Shown here: positions 9,139-18,571 of the stretch, piece after piece | Position numbering within the stretch: position 1 is the stretch's first letter | Layout of the letters: each line of letters starts with the position of its first letter | Assembly (NCBI RefSeq): GCF_030813355.1 | Contig: NZ_JAUSUD010000003.1 | Location: 62,001 to 126,000 of the forward strand | DNA length: 64,000 nucleotides | Origin: Metabacillus malikii | GTDB taxonomy: Bacteria; Bacillota; Bacilli; Bacillales; Bacillaceae | Direction: 5' to 3' | Made by a program: the position numbers and the translations under genes | The notes under the pieces: generated by a model | Told to the model about the DNA's origin: nothing | The model's input: only the letters and a program-made list of their open reading frames with translations | Databases searched by the model: none

Positions 9139-9624
9139 ATTTTGTAACGTCCTTTACTTTAATATAACGTTAGTATTGCGCAACGATTGCAAAATATGTT
9201 TGCCAAGTTAGTTATTCTCTATTGGATCTTTTGCTAAGAATAAAAAATATATTGATTAAATGACTATATTTTATTGGAAGATTAAGTTAAACTAGTTGAT
9301 GATTTCGCTAAATTAACTGGCTAGAGGTGTCTACACTAAGTGAGGATTTTTAAGAAGAGTAGCCGAAAAAGAACATACATACGGGGCAAAACTATCAGTT
9401 TCGAAAAAGTAGTGTCATAAAATTTGTTCCATAATAATTAAAAAGAACTAGTAAAATTTCACTATTTATTCGAAAAAGTCAAACAATTAGGAGTCATTAT
9501 ATAGTATAATGGAAGCGGATTCATCTAACTTATTGTAGTTAATCGTTTTTTATAGTAGTTCAATATACGAGCGGTGGGAGCAGATCCCCTTATGCTCAAC
9601 TAGAAAAGACAAGGGGTGAAAAAG
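9139..9624. other. Intergenic region upstream of the chemoreceptor
   Basis: AT-rich gap of about 490 bp without a supported gene. A good -10 hexamer TATAAT lies at 9505-9510, about 110 bp before the chemoreceptor start, with no convincing -35. No clear sigma-D motif was found. Confidence 0.5.
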
Positions 9625-11634
9625 TTGGGTAAGAAAAAGAGTAAGTTACGAAGTATGAAACAGTCAAAAAAAGTGAACAAAACAGAAAGAAAAGGCATAT
9701 TTGTAGGCATGACATTGAAGTCTAGAATGATCTTATTTCTTTTACTATTTACACTTATACCTAGTTTAATTATAGGAAATGTTGTGTATTTTGTATCGTC
9801 TTCAACGATTGAGAATAAAGTGTCGAGTATGAATGACGAAATCGGAAAACAAGTAACGAAAAATGTAAACAATGCCTTAAAAGAATTTGAGAACATTACA
9901 CTTGTCCCATTCTCGAATATGGATATTATGGAAAATTTAAAAGATGATGAGGGATTAACCCAATTTGAAATTTTCAACAAACAAAGGGAGATCACTGAAT
10001 ATTTTTCAAGCATCACCTTTTCGAATAAGAACGCAATCGGGATGCTATTTGTGAATGAGGAAGGCACATTATATGGTGAAACGAACGGTACAAAGGAATT
10101 TGACCTTGACACCTTTTTAAATTCTGAAATACCTGAGAAAGTAAAAGAACTATCAGGATCAATCTATTGGGGTTCTGGAATAGATGATAGTTATGATACA
10201 GTATATTTATTTAGAGAGTTTAAGAGAATTGGAACACTCGTATTAATGGCAGATAATAAGCTTTTTAATACAGTATTGGATGTAGAAGAGAAAAATACAG
10301 GTAGAGAGATTTCAGTTATTAATAGTGAGGGGATCACAATTGCCAGTAACAATGGAAAATTAGTCGGAACGAAATATGAGTCACAGGATAGTGAGCATTA
10401 TTTAGTTTCTTCAAGTGAAAGTTACAATGGCTGGCAAGTATCTGTTTCAACTTCTAAGGATTTCTTAATGAAAGAAATAAACAATGTCATTTATATTGTT
10501 TATGCTATTATCGGTGGGTTTGTTATTCTTTCAGTGTTTGTCAGCTTTTTACTTGCTAGAGGGATGATTAAACCAATCCACCAAATTGTAGACATTATGA
10601 AAGAAGCAGAAAATGGTGACTTAACACATCGGGCAACCTATTTATATAGAAATGAAGTTGGTCAGCTAGGACAGAGCTTCAATAATATGATTGATAATAT
10701 GACGATCATGATTGAGGAAAACAAAAAGGTATCTAATTACGCAGTAAAGAGTGCAGCTGATTTAAAACGGATTGCTGAGGAATCAGCCTCTGCTACAGAA
10801 CAAATCGCTTCTGCAATTGAGGAAGTGGCTAAAGGAGCAGTAAGTCAGGTCGATTATTCTGAGCGAACAAATCGTGAAATGAAAGACCTATCAAGCGAGA
10901 TTAATGATGTGGCACATAATATGGAAAAGGTGCAAACAATTACAGAGACGACAAAACAATTAAGTAGTCAATCGATTGAAACAATTAACGATTTAACTGG
11001 TAAAAATGAAGAAATGGGTACGAACATTGGACAAGTCGATAATACAATGAAAGCACTTAATCAGGAAATAGAACAAATTAAAGATATTGTCGAAATGATT
11101 AAAAGTGTTAGTGAGGAAACAAACCTCCTATCCTTGAATGCCAGTATCGAAGCAGCAAGAGCAGGAGCTGCAGGTCGAGGCTTTTCCGTCGTGGCAGAGG
11201 AAATCCGCAAGCTTGCTGACCAGACAAAAAATTCATCATTACGGATAGAAACCGTAATTGCCAATATTTTAAATCAAACGAAAAAGTCGGTTGATTTAGT
11301 GAAAACAACGATTTTATTATTTAAAGAACAAACTGACTCAATTCATGATACAAAAGAGGCTTTTGAAAATATTTTAGAAGGCACGAACTCAATTATTAGT
11401 GAAATCGACTATGTCGAAGCATCAATCGGTAGAATCACTCAAAATAAAGAAAAAGTAGAAATTGCCATCAATGAAATGGTTGAAGTCGCCGAAGCATCTT
11501 CAGCAACGACAGAGGAAGTAACAGCGACAACAGAAGAACAATCAGCCTCTGCAGAAGAGCTCGGAGATTTAGCCGCATCATTATCTGGCACAATTCAAGA
11601 GCTTGAACAGATGATTAATAAATTTAAAATCTAG
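9625..11634 (+). CDS. Methyl-accepting chemotaxis protein
   Basis: Membrane chemoreceptor of 669 aa that relays ligand binding to the CheA kinase. Order: cytoplasmic basic tail, TM1 (about 33-56), extracellular Cache-like sensor domain, TM2 ([20 protein letters not shown], about residue 290), HAMP domain, then the long coiled-coil signalling domain with the conserved tip [20 protein letters not shown]. Start is set at the TTG at 9625, 8 nt after AAGGGG; the in-frame GTG at 9616 would overlap that site. It is monocistronic with its own terminator. The ligand cannot be read from sequence. Confidence 0.93.
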   Translation: MGKKKSKLRSMKQSKKVNKTERKGIFVGMTLKSRMILFLLLFTLIPSLIIGNVVYFVSSSTIENKVSSMNDEIGKQVTKNVNNALKEFENITLVPFSNMDIMENLKDDEGLTQFEIFNKQREITEYFSSITFSNKNAIGMLFVNEEGTLYGETNGTKEFDLDTFLNSEIPEKVKELSGSIYWGSGIDDSYDTVYLFREFKRIGTLVLMADNKLFNTVLDVEEKNTGREISVINSEGITIASNNGKLVGTKYESQDSEHYLVSSSESYNGWQVSVSTSKDFLMKEINNVIYIVYAIIGGFVILSVFVSFLLARGMIKPIHQIVDIMKEAENGDLTHRATYLYRNEVGQLGQSFNNMIDNMTIMIEENKKVSNYAVKSAADLKRIAEESASATEQIASAIEEVAKGAVSQVDYSERTNREMKDLSSEINDVAHNMEKVQTITETTKQLSSQSIETINDLTGKNEEMGTNIGQVDNTMKALNQEIEQIKDIVEMIKSVSEETNLLSLNASIEAARAGAAGRGFSVVAEEIRKLADQTKNSSLRIETVIANILNQTKKSVDLVKTTILLFKEQTDSIHDTKEAFENILEGTNSIISEIDYVEASIGRITQNKEKVEIAINEMVEVAEASSATTEEVTATTEEQSASAEELGDLAASLSGTIQELEQMINKFKI

Positions 11635-11639
11635 TCAAC

Positions 11640-11676
11640 TAAGAGGAAAGACAATATGTCCTTCCTCTTAAAAATG
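11640..11676 (+). terminator. Terminator after the chemoreceptor gene
   Basis: AAGAGGAAAGAC and GTCCTTCCTCTT form a hairpin with a short A-rich loop, placed a few bases after the stop codon. Confidence 0.7.
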
Positions 11677-11751
11677 CTCTTAAATCTAGTATTTTATTAA
11701 AGAATCAATGTATAATAGGCATATAGTTTATGAGAATTTGGAGTTGATTAA

Positions 11752-12039
11752 GTGTTTAAAACATCAGTAGGGTTGCTGCGATTTCTAGGAATACTAGAAG
11801 GGATATCCTATCTAGTATTGCTGCTAATAGCGATGCCTTTAAAATATTTCCTAGATATCCCAATTGCAGTAACTATTGTCGGTGGCCTTCATGGCTTCCT
11901 ATTCGTAGCATTTGTCATCATGGTCGCAATTGTCAAATTCACAAAACGCTGGACCGTATTATGGGGCATTTGGGCAGTATTTTTATCCTTTATCCCATTT
12001 GGGACGTTTTATTTAGACAAACAGTTGAAAACAAAATAA
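11752..12039 (+). CDS. DUF3817 small membrane protein
   Basis: A 95-aa protein with three hydrophobic helices and the typical DUF3817 opening GLLRFLGILEGISYLVLL and a central GGLHGFLFV. GTG start at 11752 behind TTGGAG. A TATAAT-like -10 is at 11711-11716. Function is unknown. It precedes the second tandem-repeat array. Confidence 0.78.
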   Translation: MFKTSVGLLRFLGILEGISYLVLLLIAMPLKYFLDIPIAVTIVGGLHGFLFVAFVIMVAIVKFTKRWTVLWGIWAVFLSFIPFGTFYLDKQLKTK

Positions 12040-12190
12040 CGTAAAAGAGTCAGGGACGAAGGTTTCAGCATCGTAAGGTCAGAACTACATTTTGAAAGTC
12101 TGATATAATTTCGTATCATTGCTTTAATGAGAGTTGTTTTGATAGATTTCAGTATGAGTACTTGTTTTTCTGAGGTGTATGTTAATTATC

Positions 12191-12790
12191 CAATTCCATC
12201 TCTCTTATGAAGCCGATTTTGTTACTAGTTTTGCAAAGAAAAGGTCTTCATCATATTTATGAAGCCGATTTTGATACTGAGTTCGCAAAGAAATGGTCTT
12301 CATGCGTTTTATGAAGCCGATTTTGATACTGAGTTCGCAAAGAAAAGGTCTTCATGCGTTTTATGAAGCCGATTTTGTTACTGAGTTTGCAAAGAAAAGG
12401 TCTTCATCCGTTTTATGAAGCCGATTTTGATACTGAGTTCGCAAAGAAATGGTCTTCATGCGTTTTATGAAGCCGATTTTGATACTGGTTTTACAAAGAA
12501 AAGGTCTTCATCCGTTTTATGAAGCCGATTTTGTTACTAGTTTTGCAAAGAAAAGGTCTTCATCATATTTATGAAGCCGATTTTGTTACTGAGTTCGCAA
12601 AGAAAAGGTCTTCATGCGTTTTATGAAGCCGATTTTGTTACTGGTTTTGCAAAGAAAAGGTCTTCATCCGTTTTATGAAGCTGTTTTTGTTTCAGACTTT
12701 ACAAAATCTTAGGCTTCATCACGACTATGAGGAAAATTTTGCTTCAGACTACTAAATAAAATTTCCGTCTTCAATTGACTTATGAAAATA
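12191..12790. repeat. 52-bp tandem repeat array 2
   Basis: GGTCTTCAT (or GGCTTCAT in the last clear copy) starts at 12243, 12295, 12347, 12399, 12451, 12503, 12555, 12607, 12659 and 12711, an exact 52-bp period, with decayed copies on both sides. Each unit has an imperfect palindrome GGTCTTCAT - 7 or so nt - ATGAAGCC and a linker GATTTTGATACTGAGTTCGCAAAGAAA. The palindrome and period match array 1, but the linker differs. No open frame or cas gene is associated. Confidence 0.92.
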
Positions 12791-13038
12791 GTCTCGGTTG
12801 TAAACTTCTGTGGTGTCCTTTCCTACACCTATCAGGCTGTAGTCTCGGTCAACCCTTTATATGTTTTGTAAAATAGAACCCTTGGTAAATAAAATCTTAT
12901 TCGTAATGATATTCTCATTGTGAATTGGTCGTATTTTACTAGGGTTTTTTCGTTATCCCCAAGCCTCATATCTGGAGAAATATTGAATAGCGGCTAAACG
13001 TTCGATACCCAGCTACAACGCTTTTGCTATCGAGCTAT

Positions 13039-13341
13039 CTACTGAATCGAAACTAGTATATACTGGGTTGTTAACTCATTATAATAATAAGAAATTGTAA
13101 TCTGTTGATTGGGAGTGAATGATTCAATTTTTTCCCGTTGCGCTTCCGTTATTTGAATAGCTAAAGGCTTACTGTCAATAAATACTTCGATTGAGTGTGA
13201 ATCAATCAAACCAATGTATTGAGCTTTCGTTTTGATTAATGACTCATCATCATCAACATACCAGGAGTGTGTCATCGGTGAATGAGAATAGATGTTGGAA
13301 GATAATATTATAAGTAGAGCGCAGGCAAGAACCATTTTCAT
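13039..13341 (-). CDS. Small secreted protein of unknown function
   Basis: A 100-aa protein with an N-terminal signal peptide (MKMVLACALLIILSSNIYS) and a short mature domain of about 80 aa with alternating strands. No Cys in the mature part, no known motif. It lies alone between repeat array 2 and a MITE-like repeat, which makes its conservation uncertain. Confidence 0.55.
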   Translation of the reverse strand: MKMVLACALLIILSSNIYSHSPMTHSWYVDDDESLIKTKAQYIGLIDSHSIEVFIDSKPLAIQITEAQREKIESFTPNQQITISYYYNELTTQYILVSIQ

Positions 13342-13443
13342 GTTTACACCTCATTTAATTAGATAATCAAGTCGTAGGACAAGAGCTAAATTTTGTCACT
13401 AGTCCATATTCTAGTGTATTTTTATAGTAATTATTCATTCATC

Positions 13444-13665
13444 AAGGCTCTATTCTAAAAGATTGTGGCTTTTTGCAATAACCTTTTTAAGGGTTTGTTG
13501 AAGCGGAGTGCGAGACTCCTGCGGGATGCGTGGGAGAGGTGAGACCCCGCAAGCGTTAACGCTGAGGAGGCTCACCACCCACCCCGCTATTGCTGAGTAC
13601 TGTAGCGGAGACAAACCCTAAACGACAACTCAGTTAAAAGCAACAATGTTTACGAAAACAGCCTT
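13444..13665 (-). repeat. Dispersed MITE-like repeat, copy B (short form, 222 bp)
   Basis: Bounded by AAGGCTCTATTCTAAAAGATTGTGG at the left and the complement of AAGGCTGTTTTCGTAAACATTG at the right, which together make imperfect terminal inverted repeats. Inside are GGGTTTGTTG, CGAGACTCCTGCGGGATGCGTGG and CAAACCCTAAACGACAACTCAG, as in the long copies, but the roughly 160-bp middle block holding GATAAGTCATCATCG is missing. Confidence 0.85.
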
Positions 13666-13707
13666 CATCAAAGACGAGAAACTCTAGATAAAAGTAATAA
13701 ATCGTTA

Positions 13708-13731
13708 TATACTATAGAGGGGTATAGTATA
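13708..13731. promoter_or_regulatory. CsoR operator
   Basis: A perfect inverted repeat TATACTATA - GAGGGG - TATAGTATA lies 22 bp before the csoR start. A/T-rich arms around a G-run are typical of CsoR sites, which Cu(I) binding releases. Autoregulation is inferred from position. Confidence 0.75.
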
Positions 13732-13752
13732 CCAAAAAAAGGGGATGATTCC

Positions 13753-14079
13753 TTGAGCACTGAACAAAATAGTCATGAACAGCATAACCATGATCACCAT
13801 AGAAGCAGTCATCATTCAGATAAAGTTAAGAAAAATTTAATTACACGCCTAAATCGCATAGAAGGTCAAATACGTGGTATTAAATCATTAATTGAAAAGG
13901 ATACGTATTGTGACGATGTTATTACGCAAATTTCAGCAACCCAGTCTGCTTTAAACAGCGTAGGGAAACTTCTTCTCGAGGGACATATGCGAACTTGTGT
14001 GGTAGAACGAATTCAAGAAGGCGATGACGAAATCATTGACGAGCTACTAGTAACGATTCAACGATTAATGAAAAAATAG
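13753..14079 (+). CDS. csoR: Copper-sensing repressor CsoR
   Basis: Cytosolic tetrameric-type repressor (108 aa) of the CsoR/RcnR family, with helical core HLNRIEGQ-like segment (TRLNRIEGQIRGIKSLIEKD). The Cu(I) ligands of the family are present: Cys in DTYCDD, then His and Cys in GHMRTCVV. The N terminus is unusually His-rich (HEQHNHDHHRSSHH), which could bind extra metal. TTG start at 13753 behind GGGGATG. It forms an operon with copZ (12-bp gap) and is preceded by its likely operator. The usual third gene, the copper ATPase copA, is not here. Confidence 0.9.
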   Translation: MSTEQNSHEQHNHDHHRSSHHSDKVKKNLITRLNRIEGQIRGIKSLIEKDTYCDDVITQISATQSALNSVGKLLLEGHMRTCVVERIQEGDDEIIDELLVTIQRLMKK

Positions 14080-14091
14080 GAGGACTTAAAC

Positions 14092-14298
14092 ATGGAAACA
14101 AAAACTTATAAAGTAGAAGGTATGTCATGTCAGCATTGCGTGAATGCAGTAGAAGGAAGTGTTAGTAAATTAGCCGGTGTCCAAGCAGTAAAAGTTATAT
14201 TGGATAAAGGTGAGGTAGAGGTTAGCTTTGATCATGAAAAAGTGACAAATAAAGAAATTGTTGAGACGATTGAAGAACAAGGGTATGATGTAGTTTAA
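14092..14298 (+). CDS. copZ: Copper chaperone CopZ
   Basis: A 68-aa heavy-metal-associated domain protein that carries Cu(I) to an exporter ATPase. The metal loop is GMSCQHCVNAVEG near residues 10-22, and the ferredoxin-like fold pattern and length match CopZ. AGGAGG precedes its ATG. It is the second gene after csoR; no copA follows. Confidence 0.92.
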   Translation: METKTYKVEGMSCQHCVNAVEGSVSKLAGVQAVKVILDKGEVEVSFDHEKVTNKEIVETIEEQGYDVV

Positions 14299-14411
14299 CT
14301 TTTTTGAATGATTGTAATGCGCATATTATAACATCAGCGAGAGTATTGCAAGTAATAAACGAGTTAACTGTTTGAAACACACGTGAAAAATGCATAGGTG
14401 AGAACTTTAAT

Positions 14412-14447
14412 GGACCTACTTACTTGAAGTGAGATAGGTCTTTTTTA
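14412..14447 (+). terminator. Terminator downstream of csoR-copZ
   Basis: GGACCTACTTACTT and AAGTGAGATAGGTC form a stem followed by TTTTTT. It lies about 115 bp after copZ. Confidence 0.7.
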
Positions 14448-14590
14448 TGTTCCTGGTTAATGTCATTTCTGACTAGTAGAGTAAAAGCCTGCTTAACCCA
14501 TGATATAAGCAATTTAAAGCTTGATTTTCTATTATGAAAATGTAATATTAGGAAGAGATAGTACCTAAATATCCGAGGTAGGTGAAAAGA

Positions 14591-14923
14591 TTGTTTGATA
14601 GAGAATTAATTAAAGGTAGTACTTCATTAATTTTATTGCAGCTGTTAAATGAAAAGGATATGTACGGTTATGAGCTAGTGAAGGAAATGGAGAAAAGAAG
14701 CGGGAATACGCTTGAGGTAAAAGAAGGAACTTTATATCCTGCTTTACACAAGTTAGAAAAAAAGGGGTATGTGGAAATATATTGGCAGGAGCAAGAAAAA
14801 GGCCCGGACCGTAAATATTATAAAATTAAAGAAGAAGGCAAGCAGATATTACATGAAAAAACAAAGGAATGGGGCAAATTTGTCTCAATGATGAATGGCA
14901 TTATTGGGAGAGATTCAATTTGA
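14591..14923 (+). CDS. PadR family transcriptional regulator
   Basis: Winged-helix regulator of about 110 aa. Family features: [14 protein letters not shown] start, [10 protein letters not shown], the recognition and wing segment [16 protein letters not shown], and [12 protein letters not shown] at 14591 is preferred because AGGTGA lies 5 nt upstream; a GTG at 14582 is the alternative. Its stop overlaps the start of the next gene, a HAAS-domain membrane protein, a common PadR pairing in Firmicutes. The effector is unknown. Confidence 0.85.
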   Translation: MFDRELIKGSTSLILLQLLNEKDMYGYELVKEMEKRSGNTLEVKEGTLYPALHKLEKKGYVEIYWQEQEKGPDRKYYKIKEEGKQILHEKTKEWGKFVSMMNGIIGRDSI

Positions 14924-15537
14924 GAAATGCTAAAGCAGACTTTATTCAAACTCTAGAAAAAGCATTGCCGAAAACAGTCGATAAAAGGGAAATTATTCGA
15001 GAATATGAGTTGCATATAGAAGAAATGTTATTAGACCACCCTCATCTATCTGTGGAAGATGTAATCCGTAAGCTAGGTAATCCAATAGAAATTGCAAAAC
15101 AATATCAAGAAATTGCACCTATGAGCTTTGTAAGCCGTCACTTTGTTGTCTGCAATTTTATGTTTTTTATCGTTGGAGCAATATTTACGATTTGCTACCA
15201 CCTGTATAAAGATTCTGTTTTTTCCGATGCTTGGGGCTTACTAGCACAAATTCCATCAACGATTATTATAGTTTACACCGTTTTTTGGATGCTTCTCGGA
15301 TTTGAAATTGGCAAGGAATACGGAGTCCAGGGTAAAGAGCTATTCTCTAAAACAGTTTTCATTAGTATCGTGCCAAATCTTTTATTAATGTTGATGACTG
15401 TGCTTCAATTAATCCCAACAAACTGGTTTGAACCAATCTTAACACCAACATTTACAACAATATGTGTCATCATAACCATCCTGTTTTACCCAATAAGTAA
15501 GTTATTCTACTACATTGGTGTCCATCGTTCAATATGA
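14920..15537 (+). CDS. HAAS/DUF1700-type membrane protein
   Basis: A 205-aa protein with a soluble N-terminal helical domain ([20 protein letters not shown] through [16 protein letters not shown], about residues 5-70) of the HAAS/DUF1700 type, then four hydrophobic helices. TTG at 14920 overlaps the PadR stop by 4 nt and follows GGGAG; a longer frame from 14869 would overlap the regulator by 55 nt. Translational coupling suggests it acts with, or is controlled by, the PadR protein. Role unknown, possibly envelope stress signalling. Confidence 0.72.
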   Translation: MRNAKADFIQTLEKALPKTVDKREIIREYELHIEEMLLDHPHLSVEDVIRKLGNPIEIAKQYQEIAPMSFVSRHFVVCNFMFFIVGAIFTICYHLYKDSVFSDAWGLLAQIPSTIIIVYTVFWMLLGFEIGKEYGVQGKELFSKTVFISIVPNLLLMLMTVLQLIPTNWFEPILTPTFTTICVIITILFYPISKLFYYIGVHRSI

Positions 15538-15599
15538 AGCAGAGGGACGGTTCTCCTGCTTCCTTTTTAAAGGAAGCAGCGGAACCGTCCCCCTGCTTC
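15536..15599. repeat. 31-bp inverted repeat (GGAAGCAG/GGACGGTTC family)
   Basis: Two 31-nt arms (15536-15566 and 15569-15599) separated by 2 nt match with three mismatches. Each arm holds its own smaller palindrome GAAGCAG...CTGCTTC around GGGACGGTTC. The element begins at the stop codon of the HAAS gene and ends just before the ribosome site of the next gene. The same motif flanks the repeat at 2520-2990. Confidence 0.85.
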
Positions 15600-15614
15600 C
15601 AAGGAGAAATGATA

Positions 15615-16397
15615 ATGTTAGAGAAATTTGAACAGCTAGATCGTGCGTATGTTTCATCGTTTGCAAATATTGTAGATACGGATTGGGGCTATTTGGCTTA
15701 TAATGAGCATCAACCAGATTACTATGATGCAAACCATGCATATATTTCGACTTTTAATCAAAGTCACCATGAAGTTATCGAGGAAGTTTCTCGGTTTTAT
15801 CAAGAAAAACAGTTAACACCGCGATTTTACCTTACCTTAAATAAAGGGTACGAGGAGTTTCTTGCGGCACTAAAAGAAGATGGCTTTCAATATGAGGAAT
15901 TTATGAGTCCTTTACAGCTCTGGGAGACAAAAGTTGCTGTCGAGGTACATCCAGCCGTAACGATTGAAGAGGTGACGACTGAAGCAGCGAAGCAGAATGC
16001 GATTGCGATTGAATGTCAAATTGACGAGCTAGGCGGCGAAATTCGTGAACAGGCATTTGAGGCAGAATATGCTCATCCTGCATATACACATTACCTATTG
16101 TCCTACAATGGTATACCGTGCTCAACTGCTTGTATATTTCAGCATCATCACGACGCAAGGTTAGAAAGTGTAGCAACACTCAAAGAGTTTCGTGGAAAAG
16201 GCTTGATCGGTCAATTAATCACACATATGCAACATGTAGTAACGGAAAGAGGAATCGAGCGATTTTGGGTTGCACCAATTAATGAACAGGTCGAAAAGGT
16301 TTATAAGAAATCGGGCTTTAATACGGTCGCTATTTTTAAGACAGGCCATGCATTCTTAGGTGGTAAAAGTATAAAAGATATTCAAAATGGTCAATAA
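15615..16397 (+). CDS. GNAT family N-acetyltransferase
   Basis: Cytosolic acetyltransferase of 260 aa. The C-terminal half holds the acetyl-CoA loop (FRGKGLIGQLITHMQ) and the following strand with YKKSGF typical of GNAT enzymes; the N-terminal half (about 120 aa) is divergent. The ATG at 15615 is 8 nt after AAGGAG; an ATG at 15609 is too close. A longer frame would begin inside the upstream hairpin. Substrate unknown. Confidence 0.85.
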   Translation: MLEKFEQLDRAYVSSFANIVDTDWGYLAYNEHQPDYYDANHAYISTFNQSHHEVIEEVSRFYQEKQLTPRFYLTLNKGYEEFLAALKEDGFQYEEFMSPLQLWETKVAVEVHPAVTIEEVTTEAAKQNAIAIECQIDELGGEIREQAFEAEYAHPAYTHYLLSYNGIPCSTACIFQHHHDARLESVATLKEFRGKGLIGQLITHMQHVVTERGIERFWVAPINEQVEKVYKKSGFNTVAIFKTGHAFLGGKSIKDIQNGQ

Positions 16398-16406
16398 ATA
16401 GAAATG

Positions 16407-16445
16407 AAAAAAGTGTTTGGATAAATGAGCCCAACACTTTTTTTC
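16407..16445 (+). terminator. Terminator after the GNAT gene
   Basis: AAAAAAGTGTTTGG and CCAACACTTTTTTT form a stem with a U-tract. Confidence 0.8.
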
Positions 16446-17157
16446 TATTTGAAAGACTAGTAGGCACTAATATTTAGCAAACTTACTTTGTTTACTAAAC
16501 TAACTAAATAATATTCATATATAATAATATAGGATATCTACTTATAGGAATCAAAATAAATATGAAACATTTTTTTGGCTGAATGATAATTTTTCTGAAG
16601 TGATTCCCTAAGTTTAAAGTCCGGAAATTAGTGTAATTTATTTGATTTTCTTATATTTATTCATTGTGATTTATCGTAGGTCATTTACAGATGGAACGAC
16701 TTATTCAATGCAATTACTATGAAAATATTATTTTATTCATATAATTTAATGAAAAGAATTCTACATGTTTTTAATAATCAATGGTTGATAATAGTTCAAA
16801 ATTATGATAAATTTTTAACTAAGTTAGTTTATTGGTTATACAAAGTATAAGAAATTGATAGTTTAATTGTATGCGTTTTATCAGCTTATTGTTCTATATT
16901 TAATCTCAAATGTAAGCCTTTTACTAATTGATTATGATTTGCCTAAAGATTATTGCTTATTACTAGCCTAATTTAGTGTTGTTTGGAACCACTTACAAAG
17001 CACATGGACTATGTGGAAGCTTGTGAGATAGCAGTATACATGAATACTTGAGCAGATAATCAACTAGAAAATTGCACCATTTCATTCGTAACTAGCGAGT
17101 TAAAAGAGGAAAATAAGCATATTTCAACCGAGATAAATACTTAAGGAGTGACATACG
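16446..17157. other. Long AT-rich intergenic region
   Basis: About 700 bp of AT-rich sequence with no supported gene, no RNA motif I recognise and no repeat matching elsewhere in the window. It presumably contains the promoter of the downstream symporter gene. Confidence 0.5.
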
Positions 17158-18537
17158 ATGCAAAAGCAATCCTCACTGCAACTAACCGCAAAAATTGGAT
17201 TAGTAGAAAAAGTAGGCTATGCCTCAGGTGATTTAGCAAGTAACTTAATTTATCAAACGATTTCTATTTATTTATTATTCTTCTACACAAATATATATGG
17301 GATATCAGCGGGTGCTGCTGCTACAATGTTCTTTGTTGTCCGGATTATAGATGCGATAAGTGATCCATTAGTAGGGGCGTTAGTTGACCGCACTAATACG
17401 AGATTTGGGCGATTTAGACCTTATTTATTGTATTGGGCTATTCCGTTTGCTGGGTTAGCTTTCCTTTGCTTTACAACACCAGACTTTACTGAAGGTGGAA
17501 AATTAATTTATGCGTACGTTACATATGTTGGGCTTTCAATTGTTTACACATTCGTCAATGTTCCATATGCAGCATTAACACCTGCCATAACGGCAAATAA
17601 TAGTGAAATTGTTAGTTTAACCTCGGTAAGAATGATTTTTGCTAACTTGGGTGGTGTGATTGTTTCTTATTTTGTTCCTTATTTATCAGGCTATTTTGGA
17701 GAATTTACAAGTCCGTCAAGAAGCTGGCAGCTAACGATGGGGATTATCGGTGCTGTTGGGGCGATTTTACTGCTATTTTGCTTCTTTAGTACAAAGGAAC
17801 GTGTAAAACCGGTTAGTGAGGAAAAGGTTAAATTCTCAGATATTTTTGAGCAATTTAGAAAAAATAGACCACTTGTTGTTTTGAGCATTTTCTTTGTCCT
17901 CATCTTTGGGGTTAACTCAATTAGTAGTTCCATCGGCGTTTACTTTGTGACATATAATATGGGGAGAGAGGATTTAGTCGGATTATATACAGTATTAGGG
18001 TCATTACCAGCATTTTTATGTATTCCATTAATTCCATATCTTAATAAAAAGCTCGGTAAGAAAGTATTGCTAAATGCATCACTTATATTAAGTATTATTG
18101 GTACATTATCATTATTAATTATCCCTACTAGTATGGTTAGTTTAATATTGATTTCCCGTGTTGTAACCGCTTTAGGAACATTGACTGCCGGTGCATTTAT
18201 GTGGGCGTTAGTTCCTGAGACGATTGAATATGGGGAATATGTAACAGGCAAACGATTAAGCGGTTTAATTTATGCAATTATCGGCTTCTTCTTTAAATGT
18301 GGAATGGCATTAGGTGGGGCTATACCTGGTGTGATTTTATCTCAATTTGGGTATGTTGCAAATGAGACACAAACATCACATGCGTTATTAGGAATATTGA
18401 TTGCGACTGCGGTCATTCCAGCAGTAATACTTTTATTAGCGATGGTCGATATTAATTTCTATAACTTAGATAATAAAAAACATACGGAAGTCATTGAAGA
18501 ATTGAAAAGACGAGCGAATGTAAAAGCTAACCTTTAA
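17158..18537 (+). CDS. GPH family sugar:cation symporter
   Basis: A 459-aa, 12-helix transporter of the glycoside-pentoside-hexuronide:cation symporter family (MelB/XynP type) within the MFS. Family signs are EKVGYASGDLASNL near residue 18, RIIDAISDPLVGALVDRT (the MelB cation-site region) and GRFRPYLLYWAIPF. Start ATG with TAAGGAG upstream. It is monocistronic with no glycosidase or regulator adjacent, so the sugar cannot be inferred; the SorC-type regulator is 16 kb away. Confidence 0.9.
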   Translation: MQKQSSLQLTAKIGLVEKVGYASGDLASNLIYQTISIYLLFFYTNIYGISAGAAATMFFVVRIIDAISDPLVGALVDRTNTRFGRFRPYLLYWAIPFAGLAFLCFTTPDFTEGGKLIYAYVTYVGLSIVYTFVNVPYAALTPAITANNSEIVSLTSVRMIFANLGGVIVSYFVPYLSGYFGEFTSPSRSWQLTMGIIGAVGAILLLFCFFSTKERVKPVSEEKVKFSDIFEQFRKNRPLVVLSIFFVLIFGVNSISSSIGVYFVTYNMGREDLVGLYTVLGSLPAFLCIPLIPYLNKKLGKKVLLNASLILSIIGTLSLLIIPTSMVSLILISRVVTALGTLTAGAFMWALVPETIEYGEYVTGKRLSGLIYAIIGFFFKCGMALGGAIPGVILSQFGYVANETQTSHALLGILIATAVIPAVILLLAMVDINFYNLDNKKHTEVIEELKRRANVKANL

Positions 18538-18544
18538 AAACGAG

Positions 18545-18571
18545 ACGGGTGCAATGATGGCACCCGTTTTA
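18545..18571. terminator. Terminator between the symporter and cssS
   Basis: ACGGGTGC - ATGATG - GCACCCGT followed by TTTT. It lies at the convergent junction and overlaps the end of cssS. Confidence 0.75.
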
